From DATEEG01 sp035525055 (GTDB lineage: Bacteria > Actinomycetota > Acidimicrobiia > Spongiisociales > ZC4RG35), in NCBI GenBank assembly GCA_035525055.1, contig DATLEZ010000146.1, forward strand, positions 1-46,788: a stretch of DNA of 46,788 bases, given 5' to 3'. The notes under the pieces are model-generated. The model ran no database searches, was not told where the DNA came from, and saw only the letters and a program-made list of their open reading frames with translations. Position numbers and translations under genes: made by a program. Numbering within the stretch: position 1 is the stretch's first letter; each line of letters opens with the position of its first letter. This document shows positions 40,465-46,788 of this stretch, in pieces.

Positions 40465-42850
40465 TCGGCCGGGATTGATAGGCGCTCGGGTTGCCAGAGT
40501 GGAGGACCGGCGTCTGATCACCGGTCACACCAGCTACATCGACGACCTAATCCGCCCGGGGATGTTGCACATGCGTCTGGTTCGCAGCCCCTTCGCTTCG
40601 GCCCGGATAGCGGCCGGCCCCTACTTCGTGGACGGCGGGATAGTCGGCTCGAGTTCGCTTCTCTTCACCGGGGCCGACTTCGAAGGTGGTATCGCCGCCG
40701 ACACCCGTATTGACGGTTGGCGACCCTCGGCTCAACCTCTGCTTGCACGGGATCGGGTTCGGTACGCGGGGGAGCCTGTGGCCGCCGTTCTCCATCCCGA
40801 CCCCTACATGGTCGAGGACGTGGCCGAGTCAGTGTCGGTCGAGTACCACCCCGAGGAGGCGGTAGCCTCCATCGAGACGGCACTGGTGGCGGGTGCGCCG
40901 CTCGTGCACGAACATTGGGACCGCAACTTGTTCGTGACTCGTCGCGCTCGCTTTGGGGATCTCGATCAAGCTCGGGGCGCCGCCGATGTGACGATCAGAC
41001 GAGTGTTCCGCAATTCACGTCAAGCCGGGGTCCCGCTGGAGTGCCGCGGGGCTCTCGCCGAGCTCAACGACTCGGGAGGTTTGACCCTCTGGTCATCGAC
41101 CCAGATGCCGCATCTGGTGCGAACGCTCGTAGCGTCCTACCTCGGCCTCGCCGAGAACATGGTCCGGGTGGTGGCACCCGATGTCGGAGGCGGGTTCGGA
41201 GTGAAGGGCCATGTCTTTCCCGAAGAAGTGTTGGTCTCGGCATTGGCGTTGCGAACTGGCCGCCCGATCAAGTGGATCGAGGATCGGCGCGAGCACCTCA
41301 TCTCCTCGATCCATGCCAGGGAGCACATACACATCGTGGAGGCATACGTCCGCGGCGACGGCCGAGTGCTAGGGGTGAAGGCTCAGCTCCTGGTCGATGC
41401 CGGCGCGTACTCGGTCTACCCGTGGACCGCGGGGAGTGACTCCGGCATGGCGGCCAAGGTGCTCCTCGGACCCTATGACATCCCTAGCTACCAGGTCGAA
41501 GACCATGCGGTGGCCACCAACAAGTGTCCTCTTGGGACCTACCGGGGCGTTGGCCGGCCTTCGGCTGTGTTCAGCATGGAACGGCTAATGGACGAGATAT
41601 CCGTCGAGGTGGGGATCGACCCCTTCGAGGTCCGTTATCGCAACGTCGTTCGCCGCTTTCCTCACACCACGGTCAACGGGCTCATCCTTGACTCCGGCTC
41701 CTATGTCGAGGCGCTGGACTTGATGAAAGAGCTGCTCACCTCGAACGAGCCAGCCACCGAGGTCGAGGGTTCCCGGCGAGTGGGCGTGGGAATCGCCCTC
41801 TACAACGAGCAGACCGCCCACGGCACTCTCGACTTCGAGGTGAGGAAGACTCCGATCGCCGCAGGCTATGAGTCGGCCCAGATGGAAATGGACTCCCAGG
41901 GACGTGTGACGATAAGGACCGGACTCCAGTCTCATGGCCAAGGCCTCGAGACCACCCTCGCCCAGGTGGCAGCGTACGAGTTGGAGATTCCCTTGGAGCA
42001 CGTCAGGGTGGTCCACGGTGACAGCGACGCCCCCTACGCCATGGGCACGTGGGGAAGCCGGGGGGCGACCCTCGGCGGTGGCGCGGTCGCAGTCGCTGCC
42101 CGGGCGATCCGATCAAAGTTGTTGGAAATCGCCGCGTTCAATCTCGAGATCTCGGTCGACGACCTCGAGGTCATCGAGGGGTGGGTGGGGGTCAAGGGCT
42201 CAGCGGAGCCGAGCCTGGCGATCGCCACCCTGGCCGCCTGGGCAAACCTCAGGCCGTCGAGACTTCCAGATGGGATGTCGCCAGGCCTGGTGGCCCAGGA
42301 ATCCGTGGACGGTCCGCCGCGGGGTGCGTTCTCCTACGCCTGTCATGGGGCGGTGGTCTCGGTCGACGTGGGCACCGGCAAGGTCCGCGTCGAGCGCTAT
42401 GTCGTGATCGAGGATTGCGGCACCATGATCAATCCCATGATCGTCGACGGACAGATCCACGGCGGAGTTGCCCAGGGGATCGGCTCGGCCCTGCTGGAGG
42501 AGTTCCATTACGACGAGGAAGGCCAGCCGCTCACCGCCACCCTCATGGACTACCTGCTGCCTTCAATGACGGATGTGCCCGCGATCGAAGTGCACCATTT
42601 GCTCACTCCCTCCCCCTTTACCGAGTACGGGATGAAGGGGATGGGGGAGGCCGGGGCGATCGGTCCTATGGCCGCCATCGCCAATGCTGTCACCGATGCC
42701 ATCGGCATCCCGGCGAATCGCACTCCATTGCGCATGACCCGGGTGTGGGACCTGCTCCGGAGCGAGGGCGGCGAGGATCCAATTCTGACCCGTCTCGACG
42801 AGTTGAGCCTGGGTGCCTTTTGGGAAACGACTCCGGTGTCACAGCAGTGA
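40457..42850 (+). CDS. Molybdenum hydroxylase large subunit (CoxL form II-like / xanthine dehydrogenase family)
   Basis: This 797-aa catalytic subunit binds molybdopterin cytosine dinucleotide-type cofactor. APDVGGGFGVKGH, the active-loop segment GTYRGVGRPSAVF, the Gln-rich EQTAHGTL/SHGQGLETTLAQVA segment and the terminal GMGEAGAIGP (catalytic Glu) are typical. The active loop has the RG-type sequence and lacks the Cys of true aerobic CO dehydrogenase (form I), so it should hydroxylate an organic substrate such as an N-heteroaromatic or aldehyde. No cofactor-maturation genes are seen in the window. Confidence 0.94.
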   Translation: MTDRPGLIGARVARVEDRRLITGHTSYIDDLIRPGMLHMRLVRSPFASARIAAGPYFVDGGIVGSSSLLFTGADFEGGIAADTRIDGWRPSAQPLLARDRVRYAGEPVAAVLHPDPYMVEDVAESVSVEYHPEEAVASIETALVAGAPLVHEHWDRNLFVTRRARFGDLDQARGAADVTIRRVFRNSRQAGVPLECRGALAELNDSGGLTLWSSTQMPHLVRTLVASYLGLAENMVRVVAPDVGGGFGVKGHVFPEEVLVSALALRTGRPIKWIEDRREHLISSIHAREHIHIVEAYVRGDGRVLGVKAQLLVDAGAYSVYPWTAGSDSGMAAKVLLGPYDIPSYQVEDHAVATNKCPLGTYRGVGRPSAVFSMERLMDEISVEVGIDPFEVRYRNVVRRFPHTTVNGLILDSGSYVEALDLMKELLTSNEPATEVEGSRRVGVGIALYNEQTAHGTLDFEVRKTPIAAGYESAQMEMDSQGRVTIRTGLQSHGQGLETTLAQVAAYELEIPLEHVRVVHGDSDAPYAMGTWGSRGATLGGGAVAVAARAIRSKLLEIAAFNLEISVDDLEVIEGWVGVKGSAEPSLAIATLAAWANLRPSRLPDGMSPGLVAQESVDGPPRGAFSYACHGAVVSVDVGTGKVRVERYVVIEDCGTMINPMIVDGQIHGGVAQGIGSALLEEFHYDEEGQPLTATLMDYLLPSMTDVPAIEVHHLLTPSPFTEYGMKGMGEAGAIGPMAAIANAVTDAIGIPANRTPLRMTRVWDLLRSEGGEDPILTRLDELSLGAFWETTPVSQQ

Positions 42851-42868
42851 AATGTCACTTCCAGATCG

Positions 42869-44308
42869 TCAATAGGCGATACAGATGTTCTTGACCTGGG
42901 TATAGGCCCCGAGCGCCTCCAGACCCTTCTCTCGGCCGAAGCCACTCCCCTTGTAACCACCGAAGGGAAACTCGACGTCGAGGCCAAGGCCGAAGGAGTT
43001 GATCCAAACCTGGCCCGTACGCAGACGTTCGGCGGCGGCCATGGCCCGGTCGATGTTCGAGGTGAAGACACCCGCTACCAGCCCGAACTCCGACGCGTTC
43101 GCCGTGGTGATCGCCTCATCGTCGCTGTCAAATGGAATCACGGTGAGGACCGGACCGAAGATCTCCTCTCGCGCAACCCGTGCCGTGTTGGAGACACCAT
43201 CGAGGATCACCGGCGAAACGAACGAGCCGTTGGCCAGAGGACCTTCGCGAGGTACCGCCGCCCCGACCAGAACCCGCTCTGCGTCGGGACGCCCGATCTC
43301 CACGTACTCTTCGATCTGGGCCTTGGCGTTCGAGCTTATCACCGGGCCCATGTCGGGGTCGTCGAAGCCGTGGCCGAGAGACATCGCCGTGGCGCTGGCA
43401 TGGAGGCGGTCGACGACCGTCGTCCGCAGCTTGTCGGCGACGATGAGGCGGGTCCCCGCGTTGCATACCTGACCGGCGTGACAGAACATGCCCTGGCTCA
43501 CGAGCGGGAGGATGCGGTTGAGGTCGGCATCGTCGAACACGATTTGGGGGCTCTTTCCCCCCAGCTCCATGTTGACGGGGATGGTGTGGGTTGCCGCGGC
43601 CGCCATGACCTGTTGGCCGGTGGTCGGCGAACCCGTGAAGGTGATTTGATCGACACCCGGATGGGCCGCCAGCGAGGTGCCCACGACGTTTCCCGGCCCG
43701 GTGATCACGTTGATGGTGCCCGCTGGCAGCCCCGCCTCGGTGCAGATCTGCGCCAGCCTCCACGCGGTGATCGGGGTGACGGTGGCCGGTTTGATGATCA
43801 CCGAGCACCCGGTGGCGAGGGCCGGAGCGACACCACGCACCGCCACCTGCAGCGGATAGTTCCAGGGCACGATGTGGAGACTTACCCCGATTGGCTCCAG
43901 CACGGTCCAATCCATCACACCCGGTCCCAGGGGCACCGAAGAGCCCTGATGTTTGTCGCAGAAACCCCCGTAAAACTCGAAGAACCGGGCCGAGCAATCG
44001 ACCTCCCAGTAGGCGTCGCGCAGCGGCTTTCCCGACTCCTGTACCTCGAGCCGAGCCAGCTGCTCCCGGTTGGCGAGAAGGCCGGCCGCAACTTTGTGCA
44101 TGATCCGACCCCGGTCCACCGGCCGCATCCGCGACCACTGCCCCGTCTCGAAGGCCTCTCTCGCCGTGGAGACCACAAGCTCCACCTCGGTTTCGCCTCC
44201 CACGGCCGCTTCCGCGATCTGCTCGCCGGTCCCCGGGTCGAGGACCGCTGTGGTTCCCTGCGAGGTGTCTGCCAGATCCTCGCCTCCAATGAAAAGGGGT
44301 ATCTTCAT
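42869..44308 (-). CDS. NAD(P)-dependent aldehyde dehydrogenase
   Basis: This aldehyde dehydrogenase of 479 aa oxidises an aldehyde to the acid. The oxyanion Asn is in VPWNYPLQVAV, the NAD fold in ITFTGSPTTGQQVM, catalytic Glu in NMELGGKSPQIVF, catalytic Cys in GQVCNAGTRLIV, and the tail is FPFGGYKGSGFGREKGLEAL. Start ATG 44308 follows AAGG at 7 nt; an ATG at 44332 would add eight residues. It is convergent with the molybdenum-hydroxylase operon and divergent from the SDR. Substrate unknown; betaine-aldehyde/gamma-aminobutyraldehyde-like enzymes are similar. Confidence 0.93.
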   Translation of the reverse strand: MKIPLFIGGEDLADTSQGTTAVLDPGTGEQIAEAAVGGETEVELVVSTAREAFETGQWSRMRPVDRGRIMHKVAAGLLANREQLARLEVQESGKPLRDAYWEVDCSARFFEFYGGFCDKHQGSSVPLGPGVMDWTVLEPIGVSLHIVPWNYPLQVAVRGVAPALATGCSVIIKPATVTPITAWRLAQICTEAGLPAGTINVITGPGNVVGTSLAAHPGVDQITFTGSPTTGQQVMAAAATHTIPVNMELGGKSPQIVFDDADLNRILPLVSQGMFCHAGQVCNAGTRLIVADKLRTTVVDRLHASATAMSLGHGFDDPDMGPVISSNAKAQIEEYVEIGRPDAERVLVGAAVPREGPLANGSFVSPVILDGVSNTARVAREEIFGPVLTVIPFDSDDEAITTANASEFGLVAGVFTSNIDRAMAAAERLRTGQVWINSFGLGLDVEFPFGGYKGSGFGREKGLEALGAYTQVKNICIAY

Positions 44309-44347
44309 GACATCACCTTCTGGTTCATTCACCGGGCTGGACCTCGC

Positions 44348-44357
44348 TAATATATTA
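44348..44357. promoter_or_regulatory. Perfect 10-bp AT palindrome between divergent genes
   Basis: TAATATATTA lies in the 70-nt gap between the aldehyde dehydrogenase (minus) and SDR (plus) starts. It could be overlapping -10 elements or a repressor site for both directions. It does not closely match the region C operator. Confidence 0.4.
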
Positions 44358-44378
44358 CGTCGGGACTGCGGAGCTGAT

Positions 44379-45164
44379 GTGAACCTTCAACTCGAGGACA
44401 AGGTCGTGCTCATCACCGCGGCGAGCCGGGGTCTCGGCAAGGCGTGTGCCCAAACCTTTGGCGGCGAAGGCGCCCGAGTGGCGATCGCGGCTCGTGACGA
44501 GCAGGCCTTGGAGGCGGCGGCCGAAGAGATCGAGGCCTTGGGCGGTAAGGCGCTTCCGCTCCGGCTGGATCTCACGGACCCCGACTCGATCGAGGACGTC
44601 GTCGCCAAGGTGGTGGCGCACTGGGGTGGGATCGACGTGCTGGTCGCCAACTCCCCGGGGCCCGGCGCCGGCCCCTTCATCGAAATCTCGGATTCGGCTT
44701 GGAAGTCAGCGTTGGATGTCAACTTGATGGCGATGGTTCGCCTGGCGCGTGCCGCCTCCCGGACCATGATTGAAGGCGGCGGGGGCCGCATCGTATTCAT
44801 CGGGACGGTCGGAGTTCTCATAGTTCAACCGTCGATGGTCCTGTCCGACGCCTCCCGCCTCGCCCTCTACGGCGTGACCAAGTCGATGGCACTCGAACTC
44901 GCCGAGCATGAAATCCTGGTGAACATGGTATGTCCGGGTCCGATCGCCACCGAGCGGATGGAGGACCTGATTCGCCACACCATGTCCGCGAGGGAGATCA
45001 CCCGGGCGGAGGCGGAAGCTATCTGGCTTGCCGAAGTCCCGCTCGGTCGAATGGGTCGCCCTGAGGACGTGGGTTCGGTTGTTGCTCTCCTGTCCTCCCC
45101 GGCATGCTCTTACATCACGGGCGCTGCCATCCCAATCGACGGGGGCAAAGCGCGTGGTTTCTAA
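44379..45164 (+). CDS. Short-chain dehydrogenase/reductase
   Basis: This is an SDR of 261 aa starting at GTG 44379, with CGGAG 5 nt upstream; the frame is open far upstream but overlaps the divergent aldehyde dehydrogenase. The cofactor motif is TAASRGLGKACAQ. The usual NNAG reads VANSPG, and the active site is SDASRLALYGVTK with Tyr and Lys but no standard Ser-Ser-G block (IVFIGTVGVLI instead). This resembles the divergent 3-oxoacyl-reductase-like SDR clade. It overlaps the downstream ThDP-enzyme gene by 11 nt. Confidence 0.9.
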   Translation: MNLQLEDKVVLITAASRGLGKACAQTFGGEGARVAIAARDEQALEAAAEEIEALGGKALPLRLDLTDPDSIEDVVAKVVAHWGGIDVLVANSPGPGAGPFIEISDSAWKSALDVNLMAMVRLARAASRTMIEGGGGRIVFIGTVGVLIVQPSMVLSDASRLALYGVTKSMALELAEHEILVNMVCPGPIATERMEDLIRHTMSAREITRAEAEAIWLAEVPLGRMGRPEDVGSVVALLSSPACSYITGAAIPIDGGKARGF

Positions 45165-46788
45165 ACCCAAGGTGCTTGCCAAAGCTCCGGCTGTTTGGGA
45201 GGGTGGTCGTCTCCTCACCGAGGCTCTCGCCGGCAGAGGTGTCGAGTTCATCTTTTCGGTGTCGGGTGGCCCCATCAACTCGATCTACCACGGTGCCGTA
45301 GCCTCGGGCATCCGAGTGATCCACACTCGTCATGAGGCGGCCGCTGGCTTCATGGCCGAGGCCATCTCTCGGTTAGGGCAAAGCATCGGCGTTTGTGCGG
45401 TCACCCTCGGGCCGGGCGTAACCAACACCCTCACACCGGCGTTAACCGCTCAACGCGCGTCGACCCCGGTGCTGTTCCTGGGCGGGCAAGCCGCGGCGGG
45501 ATCCCTATGGAGGGAGCCGGGCATGGCAACGGACTCCATCGCTTTGATGTCGCCCTTGACCAAATGGGCGGCGCGAATCCCCGCGGCCTCCCAGATCCCG
45601 ACCTTCGTCGATCGGGCGTTCGCGGCTATGTCCCATGGGAGACCTGGCCCGGTCTTTCTGGAGGTGCCGGTGGACGTTCTCTCCCAGACCGTGACCCCGG
45701 TGGCTCCTCCTATTTCGATCCCATCTCCGCTCCCTCCCGATGCTCCGAATCTGGCTGTCGCTCTTGAGCTGCTCGCCCGATCGAGGCGGGTGGTCGCCCT
45801 CGTCGGCGATGAGGCTTATCGGGGGAATGCCCGGGAGCCGCTTCTGCAGTTGGTGGAGCAGATGTCAATTCCGTTCACTCAGCTGCGGCTGGCCCGGGGC
45901 CTCCTCCCGGAGTCCCATCCCTTGTGTCTTGGCCCGGGTTACGTTCCGGCCAACCCGGCGCTGAGGAGAGCTTTGGCTGAGGCCGACTTAGTGCTTCTCC
46001 TTGGCCACGAGTTCGAGTTCGATCTCGACTACGGAGACGGCCTCGGCCCCGACACCCGTGTCCTGCAGGTACATCCCGCCATCGACCGCCTGCATGTGAA
46101 CCGGGTCGCCGATGTGGCCGTGAACTCGCCGGTCGCCGCGGCAGTGCAGGGCATGCTGGCAGTGCAGCCGGTTGGGCTCGACCGGGAATGGACGCTTGAC
46201 ATTTGCGACGAGTGGCGGCGAACCTGGCAGCAGACCCGGGTCGATGCCTGTGCTGACCAGGCGCCGCTGCACCCGATCAGAGCCATCGCCGAAGTAACCG
46301 AAGAGGCGGGGGGTGACGCCATCTATGTGACCTCTCACGGGAATGTCGACTTCTGGGCCGATGCCGATATCCGCGTGAGCCGTCCGGGGTCTTACCTACG
46401 AGCCGGCCAATCGGGATCACTGGGAGCCGAGTTGCCTTACGGAGTCGCTGCCTCACTTGTCCATCCCGACCGCACGGTGATCGTCTTCGTCGGTGACGGG
46501 GGCGTGGGTTATCACGTCGCCGAGCTCGACACAGCGGCCCGCTATGGGGCTCATCCGCTGGTCGTTGTGCTCGACGACCAGAAGTGGGGGGCGATAGCTC
46601 TACCCCAGCGACGGCAATACGGATCCGAGGTGGAGATGGGTCTTCCCAGTCGAGACTGGCCGGCAGTGGCCGTAGGACTGGGAGCCGTTGGATTCCACGC
46701 CGAAAAGCCCGGGGAGGTTGCGGCTGCGGTGCGAGAGGCGATCGAGTCCGGTTCACCGGCCCTGATAAGGGTTCCGGTGCAATCGGTG
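45154..46788 (+). CDS. Thiamine-diphosphate-dependent enzyme (acetolactate synthase/benzoylformate decarboxylase-like), 3' end cut
   Basis: The frame is open from the GTG at 45154 to the window edge (545 codons). The N-terminal ThDP domain has the catalytic Glu in HTRHEAAAGFMAEA (about residue 61) and LGPGVTNTLTPALTAQRAST. The central domain includes RVVALVGDEAYRGNAREPLL. The C-terminal domain carries VFVGDGGVGYHVAELDTAAR...VVVLDDQKWG, with Asp where the motif usually ends in Asn. The protein looks nearly complete. It would decarboxylate or ligate a 2-oxo acid. The start overlaps the SDR by 11 nt, and GTG 45172 is an alternative. Confidence 0.9.
   Translation, partial: MVSKPKVLAKAPAVWEGGRLLTEALAGRGVEFIFSVSGGPINSIYHGAVASGIRVIHTRHEAAAGFMAEAISRLGQSIGVCAVTLGPGVTNTLTPALTAQRASTPVLFLGGQAAAGSLWREPGMATDSIALMSPLTKWAARIPAASQIPTFVDRAFAAMSHGRPGPVFLEVPVDVLSQTVTPVAPPISIPSPLPPDAPNLAVALELLARSRRVVALVGDEAYRGNAREPLLQLVEQMSIPFTQLRLARGLLPESHPLCLGPGYVPANPALRRALAEADLVLLLGHEFEFDLDYGDGLGPDTRVLQVHPAIDRLHVNRVADVAVNSPVAAAVQGMLAVQPVGLDREWTLDICDEWRRTWQQTRVDACADQAPLHPIRAIAEVTEEAGGDAIYVTSHGNVDFWADADIRVSRPGSYLRAGQSGSLGAELPYGVAASLVHPDRTVIVFVGDGGVGYHVAELDTAARYGAHPLVVVLDDQKWGAIALPQRRQYGSEVEMGLPSRDWPAVAVGLGAVGFHAEKPGEVAAAVREAIESGSPALIRVPVQSV

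Noticed and set aside
40457..42850. Annotation as aerobic carbon monoxide dehydrogenase
   Set aside because: The active loop GTYRGVGRP lacks the catalytic Cys of form I CoxL, so CO oxidation is not supported.
1..46788. CRISPR arrays, rRNA genes and complete insertion sequences
   Set aside because: No regularly spaced repeats, rRNA-like sequence or transposase with terminal inverted repeats could be found by reading; only the decayed integrase and fragments remain.

Overview
The window looks like a high-GC actinobacterial chromosome, most likely a member of the Acidimicrobiia or a relative. The reasons are high GC, frequent GTG and TTG starts, many 4-nt stop/start overlaps, Thr/Ala-rich linkers behind the lipobox of two solute-binding lipoproteins, and an encoded CCA on a tRNA fragment. 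The lineage is an inference. Almost everything is catabolic and transport metabolism, broken up by two strips of decayed mobile and defence DNA.

Region A (1-9030): the end of an N-methylhydantoinase B-type subunit, a GntR/FCD regulator, a 3-hydroxyacyl-CoA dehydrogenase-family oxidoreductase, a hydroxypyruvate isomerase-like protein, a D-threonine aldolase/DSD-type PLP enzyme, acetoacetyl-CoA synthetase and a thiolase. The last two would turn acetoacetate into acetyl-CoA.

Region B (9031-14166): an accessory strip. The 3' half of a tRNA-Val(TAC) gene lies beside a frameshifted tyrosine integrase, which looks like an integration scar. Next come an unrecognised 413-aa protein with a Cys cluster, an Xre/RES toxin-antitoxin pair, a frameshifted PD-(D/E)XK nuclease-like gene and a tRNA 5'-half-like fragment.

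Region C (14167-28447): a compact catabolic cluster. A minus-strand arm encodes an RbsC-type permease and a substrate-binding lipoprotein. It is divergent from a GntR/FCD regulator and is followed by a minus-strand hydrolase-amidase-cupin group. A ten-gene plus-strand operon, mostly joined by overlaps, then encodes the ABC ATPase, a NodB/PuuE-like hydrolase, a small lipoprotein, a PhyH oxygenase, an amidohydrolase, an SDR, a cupin, a quinone-oxidoreductase-like MDR, a free 86-aa lipoyl carrier, and E1 alpha and E1 beta of a 2-oxoacid/acetoin dehydrogenase. A near-identical 15-bp palindrome sits in front of both transport arms, so one regulator probably controls the whole cluster. The substrate is unknown; the enzyme set suggests an amide- or ring-nitrogen-containing compound that ends in a 2-oxo acid or diketone.

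Region D (28448-30316): decayed DNA, with a helicase C-terminal remnant carrying an in-frame stop and frameshifted or truncated chrB and chrA.

Region E (30414-32135): a Fur-family repressor divergent from a CDF metal exporter.

Region F (32385-46788): a second catabolic cluster. It holds a DUF6282-like metal hydrolase, a D-2-hydroxyacid dehydrogenase, a TRAP transporter (P, Q and M) with an Asp/Glu racemase/maleate isomerase-family gene between P and Q, a second such gene, a probable 45-aa coupled ORF, a three-subunit molybdenum hydroxylase (FAD, 2Fe-2S and Mo subunits), an aldehyde dehydrogenase on the minus strand, an SDR and a thiamine-diphosphate enzyme cut by the window edge. Uptake of an organic acid or N-heteroaromatic acid, followed by hydroxylation, isomerisation and C-C cleavage, is a reasonable hypothesis but not shown.
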